A stretch of 64,000 bases of DNA from Neelides folsomi (Eukaryota > Arthropoda > Collembola > Neelipleona > Neelidae), in assembly GCA_034687125.1 (NCBI GenBank), contig JAQGBZ010000256.1, positions 1 through 64,000 on the forward strand. The letters run 5' to 3'. The notes under the pieces are model-generated. The model saw nothing but the letters and a program-made list of their open reading frames with translations, did no database searches and was not told where the DNA came from. Position numbers and translations under genes: made by a program. How positions within the stretch are numbered: the stretch's first letter is position 1; the number at the start of each line of letters is the position of its first letter. Shown one piece after another: positions 23,800 to 36,986 of this stretch.

Positions 23800-25733
23800 A
23801 TGTCTTTGTTTTTACCAATTTGCTCGCTGTTTTTTCTTGTGATTCATTGTCAGTATCAATTAACCGCAGGATCCACCGATGAGCAAAACGAAGCATTGAG
23901 AAAACGTCACATTATTGAAAGGTATTAAAATTAGTTAACTATGCACATACCTTTACCTTTAGGTGTGAGTTTATTTTATTAGTGAATAAAAACGATTGTG
24001 GTTTTTAATAAAAAAAAAATACTAAATTTTTCAGTTATACTAGTTACGGATACGGACGACCAGCCTACCAGGCCCCATATCATAGTAATTTAATTAAAAC
24101 AATACATTTTGAAATATACCATATATCCTACTAAATGTTAGTAGCGCTTTGTTATTTATTACATATGTATGTATGTACTATTTAAATTAAATTTATATTT
24201 ATCTAGTTAACTATGATTAACTATGTAGATAATGGAGAAGTGAAAAAATGGCGAACTGAAAGGAAGAAGAGACAAGCCGAATATGAAACTACCTATGACC
24301 AAATGCTTGATGCATTTAACCGAAATGGTCCAAATTATTTTAAGAAATCTTACTATAACAAAACTGCAAATTATCAACCAAGCAATTCAACTTATGAAAA
24401 CCCTGCAGCCTATATGAGGAACAAACAACCTGTTGATAGCACTAACACTACTCAAACTGAATACAAACAAGTCAAACAACCTCCAAGAGGAAACTACGAA
24501 AATTTTGGAAACGAGCATAAGAATGAAGTTGACTACAACAGAGAAAAAGAGCCGATTGAAAACAATAAATTTGCAGGTCGATTCCATCCACATTATTATA
24601 GAAATTCGAAGAGATTTCCTCAAGACCAAGGATATAACAGAAGGCGCCCAAGTGGAAATCGTTACCTTCGCCGTTATCCGCGTACTAAAAGGGTGATTTT
24701 TTATTTAATTTATTTAAAATTAAAGGATTTTACATGTCTGTTACTATTTGTATATTTATTTATGCTGATGAATTTTTGTAAATTTTTTATAGGATTTAAA
24801 ACAGAGATATATTTTTGAAGAAGAATCAGAAGAATCAAATGATTATTCAACGAGATTTAATAAAAGCCCAGAGGATTTACCAGCAACTAATCAACCGAAA
24901 CATTATGGTATTTAATATGGCTAAACTACATTTAATTATAATTAAATTATTTTTATTTAGAGATCAACATTGAAAGTGCAGAAATTCCAGAAAAAATTGA
25001 AGATTCATATTTGAATGGGCAGCCAAAAACAGAAGCTTATTCATTTCTGGACAATGGAGTTTATTTAATTTATTCAATTCAAGGATTCCAACTTTCTCTA
25101 ACTCTCCCGTTACAAAAAATGGTCATTGAACTCTTTTAATTCTTCAATGTAGGATCATATTAAGGATCATATTTGTATATGATTCGATTTTATTGAAAAG
25201 TATGTCTATTTAAATACATGATTGATAGTGGAATATCATCGCAGGTGGAAGATTACAGCGGAGGCAATGCTCTCCAAATTTGTTTACTTTCAAACGCCCG
25301 TGTTCAGTCTGGTTTGGCATTAGAAAAATATTTAATAGATCTTTTGAACATTATGGACCAAGACGCATTGTTGGAATCAAAAGCATCATTAAAACTCTTG
25401 GTTTATGATCTCTTTCATTTTTAATATTATAAGCTTACATTACTACAATAATCGTATATTGTACAATAATACCAATAAACTGAATTGAGTCAATATTTAT
25501 GAAAATGAATCTACAAATGGTCTTTAGGACAATCGTATTTATTTAATAAGTTGATTGTGTTTTTCTAGCTCGTGAAACTCCGAGAATTTGAGAAAGAAAT
25601 GGCGGAAATGATGGAAAATTTGGTCAACTACAATGCAGAGGAATATGGAACCGAACCACATCAGTTTCTTTCATTTGCGAGTGCATTGGTCATTGAAGGA
25701 AATAGTCAATTGGACTATCGTATAGTTAATTAA
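23800..25733 (+). CDS. Secreted protein with several basic proteolytic sites, 389 aa
   Basis: Seven exons (23800-23921, 24035-24084, 24229-24692, 24793-24907, 24961-25058, 25245-25400, 25569-25733) encode 389 residues; phases agree throughout. A signal peptide spans about 1-17. Possible convertase sites are Arg34-Lys-Arg36, Arg69-Lys-Lys-Arg72 and Arg209-Thr-Lys-Arg212. The middle (about 75-212) is low-complexity, rich in Asn, Tyr, Lys, Arg and Gln. The C-terminal 140 residues are more ordered: V-E-D-Y-S-G-G-N-A-L, a cysteine at 282, and two long amphipathic helices (L-E-K-Y-L-I-D-L-L and E-K-E-M-A-E-M-M-E). Function and family are not recognised; a processed precursor is inferred. Introns 5 and 6 both use GTTTAT donors. 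It ends 219 bp from the convergent tetraspan gene. Confidence 0.65.
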
Positions 25734-25952
25734 TTTAACTCTCAACCATTAACTTTACATCGTCTTTTATAGGGATGTATTTTTAAATTTTATGGATGTA
25801 AAGTTAGTGTTCTATCAATCTCCTTTCGACGATTGGTTTATAATGTTATTTACATATTTAATATACTTGTACATTACGTATACCTAAATTAATATTGGTA
25901 ATTAACAAATACTTCTTAAATACATTAAAGCAATTAATATCTGTATTGGACT

Positions 25953-26663
25953 TTAAGCCGGCTCCTCTGATTCAGATTCATTTAGAATAGATCGTTTGAG
26001 CATTAAAGCAATCGTTGCGTAAATCAAGGAGTTGAGCAATCCCAATATCTGTGTTAAATGTATAAAAATAATGTAAAATATTTGTAATATCGTTATTTGT
26101 TACTTTTTTTTAATAAAAATGTTGTTTTAAATGAGATTTTCATACAATTGTAATTGATGTCTTGAGGGTATTCCATGCAGTTGTCTTTAATTTACTCCCA
26201 AAATTGGTCAATATAGCGAAAAGAAAAATAATGCTGCAAAGGAGAAGTGCAACACTCGAAACCAAATGAAAAATTGTGTCCTGTTTCATATAAAATTAAT
26301 TAAAATTATCAATTTGCATTCCAAGTTGGTTAAAAAAATAATGAGAATTGACCTTTTTGATATGCTTCATTGCGTCATAATTGAGAAGTTGTAATATAAA
26401 AGCAACTGAAGAAATTATCAGAATTATGATACTGGAAGAGAGAAAGATCTCCGAAGAGACCCATCCTCCTCTGTAAACGTCTAAAGTAAACGCAACACAG
26501 ACGAATCCTATAACCTAAAGGCTTTCAATTTAATTAAAAAATATATAATTTTTTGGTTAATTTTTAATGACATAATTAAATTGTCACTAACCAGTGTAAG
26601 CAATTTAAAAGATCCAATTTTCTCATCAAAAATTTTACTATTATATCCAATTCCAAGCACCAT
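25953..26663 (-). CDS. Second four-span small membrane protein
   Basis: Four minus-strand exons (26663-26592, 26514-26353, 26280-26146, 26048-25953), all phase 0, give 154 residues. Spans are predicted at about 20-36, 48-68, 81-103 and 120-140, with a short basic-then-acidic cytosolic tail (Lys-Arg ... Glu-Ser-Glu-Glu). Between spans 1 and 2 is D-V-Y-R-G-G-W-V-S-S, resembling the short first loop of MARVEL-type tetraspan proteins. No signature allows a firm family call. The similar size and topology to the gene at 22095-23079 could reflect an old duplication with inversion or only convergence; the sequences share no obvious motif. Confidence 0.75.
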
Positions 26664-27398
26664 GTTTAATAAACTTTGTTTAATTCACTGTTTAAAATAA
26701 ATAAATTTATTCAATAAACTTCACTTTAATTTCAGAAGCGTTTTACATTTCTTCATAAAATAATTGAAGTTATATCAAACTGTGTTAAATCGAATCTTGG
26801 TAGTCTTCTTATTAAGATGTTGCCTTTTATTGGAATTTACAAACTAAAGCAAAGAGTATTTATCTTATCTAATGTCAATAAAAATACAGAAGTTGAGTCG
26901 TTGAGTGTATAGGTATACGTGTGAGTGTTTTAATAATTAAGTATGTAAAATGATAAGCTTCTTCTCAAAGCTAAATTCATATGGTCAAATTTTATTTATT
27001 TCGGGAATGTAAAGTTGATTTTTACCTCCAAACACCTCTTAATTTTTGGCTTCTGTTCCAAAATAGTCTTTATCTCGTTTATTTACTGTGTGTGAAGCAT
27101 AGAGCAATGTATGGTAATAACTACGCATACATGACTTAAACGAATAAAATAAGTAATCTTATACAGGCAAACAGATATTTATTACCTACTTACTGTTATT
27201 GATTATAACTCTTATTACTCGAATGTCGAATTACCTGTAAATATTGACATTTAAGCATTTGGATAAAAATATAAAATATCTTATTTTACAACCCATTTTA
27301 CTCATTCATGAGAGTAATCAGTATTTTCATATAGCTTTATTGTTAAAAATTTATTATAAAAATATAATTTATCAGTTAAAATAAGTTTAAAAATCAAT
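26664..27398. other. Intergenic region
   Basis: 735 AT-rich bases with the tetraspan promoter on one side and the P450 3' untranslated region on the other. Nothing else recognised. Confidence 0.45.
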
Positions 27399-29673
27399 TT
27401 AAGAATCTCTTGGATAGAACTTTAGGTTGAGAGGTTTATCAGGCACCAAAACAGTTCTCATTATTGGACGAACTTCATCACACTCAAATTTATATTTTTG
27501 AACAACCTAATGAATATAAATAAATACAATTACAATATTACATACATATTCTAATTCTCGTATAATCTATAAATTGGCCATTATTACCTTTCCAAAAAAG
27601 AGTGAGAGCATGTGATTTGCATACAATTTCCCAATACAAGCTCTTCCTCCATAACCATAAGGTCGAGATGCCGCTGGATCGGTGACTCCTTTAAACAACG
27701 GAGCGTCTCTTTCGATCTTCTTTCTTCTTTCCCATCTCTCTGGAATGAAACTATTGGGATTCTCAAAGTATTTGGCGTCTCGATGTGTTGCATAAATTGA
27801 ATTAATTGCCACAGTCTAAATATTTGACATTGATTGAGTTGATATTATTAATAACCAATTTTTAATTAATTTGTAATAAATGAGAATTACCCCAGGAGGA
27901 ACATGATAACCTCCTATGATAGCTTCAGCATAAAGATATCTCATGGTAAAAGTTGCTACTGGAGTGATTCGCCTCACTTCCTTCAACGAGTTCCAAAGAT
28001 ATGAACTTTTGCTAACATGACTTGAGTTGAAATTGTTCCCATTTCCACAAACTGAATTAAGTTCGTTAAATATTTTATCTTGAACATCTGGGTGACGACC
28101 AAGATGATAAAAAGTCCACATCATATTTGTGCTAATCTTAAATTGTAAAATTTTATATATTAATTATAATCTACTTAAAAAGTTATACCTACATAATTAA
28201 TACTCTATGTAAAACTCATATGTATGTATGGTACATACTACAAATGGAATATTAATGTATCATTGAATCTACCGTGTTTCCTCCGAGCGTAATCAAATCT
28301 TCAATCATTTTGGCAATTCCCTCTTCATCAAAATTGTCCTTTGAGTCATTATAAATCAAATTTAAAAGTCCGTCTTCTACAACCGATGGATTTGGTCCGG
28401 AGCTTGTCAAATCTCTATTTATTAAATCTTTCATACACTCCTTCGCCCAATTAAAACCTAAAAAACATTTAGAATTAACATAATGCCTATTAAATGTATT
28501 TATCACCTTTTTCTTGAGAATAAATGAGACTCTCTGAAAACTTTGTCCAAAGAGGAAGTTTTAATAGCTTGGCCACTTTAGGAGAAATTGTGAGCATTTG
28601 GGAGTTGAGGACAAATCCTTGGTCCTTGTTGAAAAAATATGTTTCTTCGTCCTCAATGGCCCTTTTCATATTCAGCTCCCATCTTTTCCCAAAAAATATC
28701 GCTCCAAGGGCTAATCCAGTTATATGTAAATGCAATGTGTATTTTATTTAATACCCTCAATATTAACCAACTATTAACTTAATTATCATTTGTACCTTTT
28801 GTTGATATTTCTGTCCATGTTAATGGATTATTCCAATCTTTATCAGTGATATTTTTTAAAACTTGATCGGTATAAATTTCAAATCCACTAAACGAATCAT
28901 CAGTCATTGATGAAAGTTTAAGTAAATAATTTTTAAGGAATTTTCTCCATTTGATCCATTCTTCTCCCTCCCTTTAAAAATTATTAAAAGTTAATTGAGT
29001 TAGTATAAATAAAAAAATTATTATTTACTAATATAATAGTATGGTATATATGTAACGTTATATTGAGCAATACATGTGTAATAATCCAATAGGTCGATCA
29101 GGATTTATTTCATTGAAAAAGCCATAAGCCGGAGCTGGTATAGTAAATGGAAATTCCCCTTCGTTTGCTTTGATATCATTAAATAAATCTGGACCGGAGC
29201 AAAATATAATGTCTCGATTTTGCATTCTCTCTCTTAAATCACAATTATACATTATTACATTATGAACAATTACATAATAATTTGGTTTGAATAATTAAAT
29301 AATAAGTTATTATTTATGCATTTAATTTAATTTAACTATAATATGCTTAATGTACACACCTGTATATTGGACCAAATCTTTGATGATTTTTTACATTATA
29401 CTCCATTAGATTCTTATCTCCTCCGGCAAGAATGAAACTAAGTTTTGTACCAATGATCGGAAATCCTTTGTGGAATGGAATTTGGTCAAATGATTTGACA
29501 GTTTTCTTTTCAATCTCTCTCACACTTAAATTCTCATCACTCTGAAAGGGACACTTTTTAAAGTTAGTGTTGGCAAATATCTCGGTATGTTTGACAGTTG
29601 AGGAATGTAAAAATCTTTGACATTTGATTTGAAATGAATTACTCAAATGTTTAAAATTTGTTAGGCCCCTCAT
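27399..29673 (-). CDS. Mitochondrial-clan cytochrome P450
   Basis: Eight minus-strand exons (29673-29360, 29232-29074, 28971-28796, 28710-28507, 28457-28273, 28136-27891, 27815-27588, 27506-27399) give 539 residues. The N-terminus is a basic, Ser/Phe-rich presequence with no membrane anchor, as in mitochondrial P450s fed by adrenodoxin. The Pro-rich start of the fold (I-P-F-H-K-G-F-P-I-I-G-T) is present. The K-helix E-x-x-R is Glu399-Val-Arg-Arg402, the PERF region reads P-E-R-W, and the heme loop is R-P-Y-G-Y-G-G-R-A-C-I-G with ligand Cys488. The usual Phe of the heme loop is Tyr. The I-helix motif reads L-G-G-N-T-I instead of A-G-x-D-T-T: Thr346 is kept but the acidic residue is Asn345. Substrate unknown; invertebrate members include ecdysteroid and xenobiotic hydroxylases. 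Confidence 0.94.
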
Positions 29674-30718
29674 GACTAATGCTAATTAAAAACTAATACT
29701 AATTAAAAAATAAACGAATAAATTAAAGGAATTGTTAAAAAAATTAAATAATTTTCTAAAGTTGGATAATTAACCATTTAAAGTTAAAAATTGAAGGGAG
29801 ACTAAAGGGTTTGTTAAATAAAAGTGAAATGACCTTCTGTAAACGAGCAACATCAGCTCGTTAAGGAGAAGTATAACACAACTGGTGAGCACTATACTAC
29901 ACAATATCCTTATCTCATCTGTCTTATTATCGCCAAAGTCAAAGGGTTGGTAGCCACTACGTAATAATGACTTTTATGAGTCCAAGCTGTCTCAAGTTTC
30001 TCAGAAAAGTTGTCTGAAATAGAAAATGGTTGAAATTTAAATCTAATAATTTTAAATCAATTGTAATATTGTACATTTTCTATTTTAATATTGTCTATTA
30101 TTATTATACTCAACATTTAACAAGTACATGATATCTCTTATGTAGAAAGTGTGTAATATGTAGGACATGGGCATGGGCATACTAATTTTTTAAATAAGGG
30201 TATGTTATGTTATTTAATGTTATATATGATAATGATAATTGAATACAGAAACTTTTTTTTTTAATTCAAATGAAGATTTATTGTAATGTCAATTGTGAAT
30301 AAACTCTTACTGGTTAGACAAAAACCAAATATATTTAGATACTTATATGATATATATATTATATTGAAAATTTAAATTGAAGAACTTTAAAAATACTTTG
30401 ATCTAACTACACATGGACTACACATATTTGTATATACAGATCTAGACTTACTATACACTACCTGTATATAGAAATAGATTTTAATTTGTACAATTAATTA
30501 CAAATGTTTATAATTTATGACATTACACATGCAATAAGAATTGTGTTTAGTCATTTAATGAAAAGAAATATTATTTAATTTAATCCAAAATATATTAAGT
30601 TTACGCAAATGAACATTTTATCAAAATTACTTCTTGTTTTTACAAGATTTATTGCAAATGCAACTTCTGTATAAATGATTAATAAATATATTAATTAGTA
30701 TGTGATATTAATATAAAG
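29674..30718. other. Intergenic region between P450 and CEP164
   Basis: About 1 kb, AT-rich, with the P450 promoter on the left and the CEP164 3' region on the right. No exon or structured repeat seen. Confidence 0.45.
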
Positions 30719-33700
30719 TTAAATTTTTTCCAGCCATTCTCGCAGATCCTTTGTTTTCTCAACCACACTTGTTTTTCTATTTGACTTTTCAAGCTCCATT
30801 GGGGTAAAATATTCGGAAATGGCCATCACTCGATTTTGGGTCAACCGATAGTCTCGGAATTGATTCTCTAATGGGCCAATGATGGGATTGGAATTGAACA
30901 TATTATGACTCGATCCGAAAGAAGATGACCCAATATTGGTCGTATAAGGAGCGACCGATGCGGGTCTTAAATATTTCACAGCTAATTCGTTAATAGTACT
31001 CGGTCGATTGACTTGGAAAAGTTCGTTTCCATTCCCAGTTGGGAAAGATCTAAAAGGTAGGGAGGAAAAAGCCTTTAAATAGGCTTCCTTCATTGCTGGA
31101 TCATTTTCTCCACTTGTTCCAACGACGTTCCACAGGTACTTCATTTGTCCATCGAGTTTCTTCAACGAGTCAAGAATTCCGTCAATGTCTTTGTTCAGTT
31201 GTTTCGAATCTTTTTTATTCCCCAATTCTCGGTTTTTGCTACTATCCAAAAGACTTCCAACCCCTGAGCTCTCCGTCTCACTCGGAGCTTCTTGTCGCAT
31301 TTTAATTCTTCTCATGGTGGTTGGAATCGGAAGTCCATGTTTTGAATATTTTACATCTCGACCATGCTTCGGAGTTGAGTTCTCAGAAGGGAAGACATTT
31401 GGTCGAGAGTCTCTTGAGGAATTTTTAATTGAATGTTTGCTCGGATGTTCAAGTCGATATCTTTGAGAAAGAATAAAATTTTTAGCCTCTTCAATACATT
31501 TCTGATTACGAAGTTCTTCCTCCATTTCCAATTCAGCCGCTTCTTGCTGAAGTCGTCGCATGTCAATGGCCGATGAAGATCGCTCAAGTCGGGTGGATTT
31601 ATTTTTCGATTGTGATTTACTTCGACTTGATCTCCCTTTGGTTCGAACTTCCAATTCTGTTTTACTCGAACTTTTCTGAACACCTTTCAATTGAACGATT
31701 TGCTCTTTGAGGTTCTCAAAAGCCAAAAGAGCATCATTTAACCTTTCGTGATTCTCATCAATCATATCCATAATATTAGGAATTTCGGGTTTGTTCATTG
31801 AGGAGACGGAAAGATCTGAATCTGGATCTGCTTGATCTCCTGTGCTTCCGCTGTGTGTGGGAGAAGCTATTGGATTCGCATTTGAATTTCGTTTCATTTC
31901 TTCTTCCACGACAGTGTGAAGCTCTTGTTTTAATGAATTGTATTTCTCCTCCAACTGAAACACTTTGTTCTTCAGGACTGAAATTTCCGTTTCTTTCTCT
32001 TCCAACAAGGCATCTTTAGTGGCAACATTTTTGGAATTAATGGTCGAAATCTCTTTAAGAAATCCTTCTTTAACGGCATCAAGCTCAGTTTCGTGATCGT
32101 TTTTCAACTTGGCCATTCTTCGCTTTCTCTCTTTGTCGAAAGTATCAACAATACTGGCGAGTTTTATTTCATGGTCTCTTTTCAATTCTTCCTCCTAATA
32201 AATTTAAATTTAATTTAAAAAAATTACTTTGATTTTACTTATTAGTTAATGAACCAGTATACTTCTCATTTTTATAATATTTCATACCTCTCTTTTAAAA
32301 TCTTGTTTCATTTTTTCAATAATGGTGTAATGATAATCTTTCATTTGTTGGATTTGCTTCTTTTGATCATCTTTCATTATTTCTTTGAGTTTCTTCATCT
32401 CTGATTGGACTTCCTTTTCAACGGATTTTGATTCGGATTCCATGCTCATTTTAATTATTTCTCTTCGTTTTTCTGATTCATCCTTATTTAGTTCAGATTT
32501 GTAATCTTGTATTGCCTAAAACAATAAAACATAAATTAGTGGCGTATATTGCATTGGTGGAAATGATGGAACTTTTAAATAAGTGAATAATCTTAACATG
32601 TCTCTTTATTTACTGTTGAATAATAAAAGTAACCTAAGATCATAACCTTTTCATACATGGAGTACATTTCTTCTCGTTTCTTTTTTATAGATTTTTTAAC
32701 TTCGTCGGAAATGCGATTTACTTCTTCTCGAACCAAGCTATCAAATTCAGACTTTCTCCGCTCGATCTCAATTTTCTTTTCTCGTTCAAATTCATCTTTT
32801 AAATTTTCAAGCTTCTCATCATGTGCAGTTTTCATTTCATCCAAAGATGCTTCCATGTTCTTTCTATTTAATACATAATGAAAAGAATATAAAATTTTAT
32901 TATGCATTTTAGTGAATTGGAGTTATATTTGCATTGAGAGAAACCAATAAAGTTGGACAAGTACAGAATAATAAAATGTAAAGAAAATAGTAAACCTTAA
33001 AAGATTCTCCTTTTGCTTTCTTTCACGATCAAGTTGATCTTGATAGTCTTGAAGTCTCTCTTCATTTTTAGCTCTCATTGCGCTAAGGTTGGAATCAGTA
33101 GCTTTTGGATCCTATTTATAAAAATGTGATTCGAATTTAAAATAAGTTTATAAAATAAAGTTATAACGTTTATAGTTTTGAATTTGATAGCAAATAAAAT
33201 TTATAAAAGAAGATAAAAAATCATACCGAATTTTCTCCAGCTGCGAAATTTTTCTTGATATTATTAGAGTTATTTTCAGTGTATTGATGTTGATCGTGTG
33301 GGAAGTTCAATGAGCTTCGTTTTTCTGGAATGGGCTGTTTAGCTGGAATTGGAATCCGTATCATATTTCCTAATGATTGAGGTTGTTTAATTGACTCTTT
33401 CGTTTGTTCTTTCGGCTTTTCAGTCACGCTGATCTCAATTCGTTCGCTTTCATCAGTATCAGTTTCTGACTCATCTTCACTCTCTCCAGTTTCATTAGAC
33501 TTTGGCTAAATAATTTATTTAAATTAATTTGAAAACTCATTAAAAAATTCCTAATTTGTTAACAAAACATATTTGAATTTGGATAGGATTTTATAGAAAA
33601 TTAAAACTCACATCTTCTTGTTGACTTGAAATATCAAAGTGAATTTCGCTGTTTTCTTCAAGATTGAACTTAACGTTTGATCTTCTTCCTCTTTCATCAT

Positions 33701-35959
33701 TGCCAGCTCCAGTTAATGTCTCCCATATTTTAAATTCATCATCTAATCAATACAGAAGGTAAAGTTTTTCCTTGAGTAAAGTATTTATAAGAGTTGGGTA
33801 AAATATTGTTATATTTATATAAAAGCTAATACGAAAGTTGCATGGGTTATTCAAAACAATTGCCTTTACCGTTCATATGCTCAGATTTCCAAGTCTGATT
33901 GGCAGATTTTTGATCTTCTAATCGAGTAGCCGATTTTGCCAATATGCTCTTCAGAGGCCTAATAGCATCGTACATACAAGACCCATCAAGTTTGAAGCCA
34001 TCACTTTCTTCAGAATCTTTCTTCTCGGCTATGATTTGAAGAGATGAAGGAGTTTTAAGAAAGTTTGATCCGCCCCCTGGTTAAATGAATAAATAAATAT
34101 TAGCAAGAATATTATTGGCAAAAACTAAAAAGTAATAACAATCATATAGTTTTAGTTCGTTAAAAATATTTTAATATTAATTTTATAAGAAATTATAAGT
34201 ACAGATATGTAATACAGATGGGTTCATCTAATTTATTTTATATTGGAAATTTAACAACTAACCTGTGATTGTCAATCCTGAAGATTTAATTGAACCGAGT
34301 GAACCAATTGGTCCCTTTAAGTTCATCCCTTGTGGGGGATTCAAGGAATCGTTTATTCCCAATCCAAGTTTCCCTGAAAGCCCTCCCAATCCTTTAAGCG
34401 GCGGTAGTGCTTTTGGGGGCTTTGCCTTGTTCAGATCAAAATTCTGAAGTTTATTGAAGGCGAGGTCTGATCTCGCCTGGGCTGCACGATCTTTAAATAT
34501 TTCGTCCATTGGATGTGTCCACTGGCTCTTTTGGGTTGTTGTGTCGTAGTAGTACCAGGCTTGTTTATGGTCGTCAAAGCTGGAATGGAAATCAATTCTC
34601 ATTTACATGAAATAATATTTGAGATATTGAGGGTGAATGGCTCTTTTAAAAATGTATGAATGAATTTATTCTACCAGGGCTTCCAATTTGGAGGAAGATT
34701 GGCCAAAAGTCCTTCTTTGGCTAAAGAAAGCAAATGCGGTTCAGCTTCCGGATCGATTCCGATTCGATGGGCAAAGTCGTTGATTTCTAATCAAATAACA
34801 ATCAAGTGAATTGAGGTTGGAAATGAATTCGGAAACGAAAATAATTTTGTGATTCATATCATACTAATACACAAATAGAGTAAATACGACGTTACATAAA
34901 AATTCCCAATAAATATAGAACACTCTTGGACTGATCGAACTGGCGCATATTAAATAATTGTATCCAAACACGCAAAACTTACCTTGATCACTTTTACTCA
35001 AATATTTCCAATATTATTTCAATTGATAAACGTCACTTATTATCTAACATAAAGGGAAGAGGGAGTAGTTGGATTAATTAATTAAAAATTAAAAACAAGT
35101 GAATGAATGAACCGACTGCCGAGTCAATGAAAACATCCAAAAATTGTATGGATAAAAATCATAAATATTAACGATGTGTAATCATTGATCATTTTGACAA
35201 AACACAAGTTGGTTGTAATGTAGCTATTTTGATAGATTGGGATGAGACTTTTCAAACAATTAACATAATTCACATTTGAAAGCTATGTATCCCTAATCCC
35301 TATTAATGTAATTTAGGGTTTGGGGTTAAACGGTCCACTTTTGGGTGCATTGCGTGCAACATGCGTTTTCATTTCCCAAACACCCGTTGTTATTCATTCA
35401 CATCTGCGATCTTACTTTCTTTATTAAATACTTTTTCGATTATCATTCTCATCGGAAATTGGAAAGTAATTGCTTTCATAATCAAGGTTTTTGTACTAAA
35501 ATAGTAATAATCTTATTAAAGTATTAATAATAAATAATCGAATAAACTTCTTAACACGTCTAATTCTAAGTATTAAGTAAATAAAAATAATCTTCCTAAT
35601 AGCCAATAAAATTGTATTAAAATTAAGCTATTTACTTTAAAAATAATGCCTTATTATAGAGATGATTAATCCAACTCGTTAAACAATCCTTATTATTATA
35701 TTATAAACAGCGTGGACTGTTTTAAAATATAAACACATTTTTTCAATGATATTCATTGACAATTTTAGTGAATCAAATTGTATGAAATTGTAAAATATTG
35801 TCAATTATCTGTTTTGTCTATTTTGTCAAAAATGGTCAATACAAAGGCTATGATAAAAGTATGAAATGTTTGTAAACCTTCTTTTGTAGGCTCTGGTGCG
35901 AGGGCTGTGTTCTCAGAGTAGATTTGAGTATTTGATGATTTTCCATAAAATCGTTTCAT
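30719..35959 (-). CDS. CEP164: CEP164, distal appendage protein for ciliogenesis
   Basis: Ten minus-strand exons (35959-35878, 34786-34675, 34579-34263, 34076-33870, 33742-33612, 33505-33227, 33111-32995, 32859-32647, 32515-32288, 32194-30719) give 1053 residues (human about 1460). CEP164 sits on mother-centriole distal appendages and recruits TTBK2 to start cilium assembly. The diagnostic N-terminus is present: I-N-D-F-A-H-R-I-G-I-D-P-E, A-K-E-G-L-L, N-W-K-P-C, then a WW domain (Trp62, Y-Y-Y-D, Trp85-Thr-His-Pro). The middle is acidic and Ser-rich. Residues from about 400 onward form long Glu/Lys coiled coils, and the last exon (492 codons) also has a Ser/Arg-rich stretch. The 27-residue first coding exon is separated by a 1.09-kb intron and was chosen because phase and sequence (Y-S-E-N-T-A-L-A-P-E) continue the family pattern. 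Confidence 0.92.
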
Positions 35960-36986
35960 TTCGAAAGTTTAGCATTTGACAAACCCTATTTTAAATGTAA
36001 TTAACCGACAAACTGACAATTTAGGAAACAGAACATAAACTATACCTTCACCTTATTCGAATCCCTAGCTAGAAATGAAATTGAGAAAGAAATGTATAAG
36101 ATTCGATTTATGAGCCAGCAACTCTGGTGTGCTCAACTCCCCGTTGCTACGACGCTCTTTTGCAAACAAAGCCATCACCGCCACACAGCCCAACAACACC
36201 GACTCCCTTTGCTACAGGTATGTCACAGGTTCAAAACTCAATTTAATTGCCCTTTACGAGCATGCTTCAACAACGGATATTACTGAATCACTCAACTCCT
36301 GAACGTTATGCATTATGTCTAGAAGTATGCAAAGAAGTTTGAAAATCAATATTTAAGCTAATTTAAGTTCTTCAAGGTTTTCCTACCCTTGTGGCCAATT
36401 TACATCATTTAATTAATTATTTATGCCTTCAATAAACCGCCTATAATGTATTTATAAGAGCTCTTTAACTAGTTCATAATATGTTATATCCATTATATCC
36501 ATCCTTCTTTATCATTATCCCTTTAGTTAACATACTTTAATTTTATAACTCTCTTAAATTGCACATTGGACACATTATTTTGATAACTTGATTGTAACCA
36601 ATATGGCTTAATCTGTACATAATTTCGGATATGATTAAATATAATATAATTATTAGAGCTATTATCTTGGATTACCCATTAAGGGTTTTATATTCAGTCT
36701 CTTCAGCTATACAAATATAGTGCATGCTTATGAATATGAGTCTGTATGGGAACTTCTTATTGACCTTTTCATATAATGATCTTTATCATTTTTGCTCACT
36801 CATTCAAGAGCAACTTTTATATTGTTAAAATATTTTTATATTACAAAGAAAGATAAATATAAAATTGTCTTACTGTTTATGAACAATTATTCGGGCAATT
36901 ATTCGGGGTTTGTTAACGAAGGAGTGTGGGATTATTAAAAAGAGAGAAGTGGTTTGGGATTTGATCTTAAAAGAGTTGAGCCAACA
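35960..36986. promoter_or_regulatory. Divergent promoter region of CEP164 and NSMCE2
   Basis: 1.03 kb between two outward-facing start codons, so it carries both promoters. A 64-codon plus-strand frame at 36092-36286 has no support as a gene. Confidence 0.5.

Noticed and set aside
36092-36286. 64-codon plus-strand frame between CEP164 and NSMCE2
   Set aside because: No start context, conservation clue or splicing; lies in a divergent promoter.
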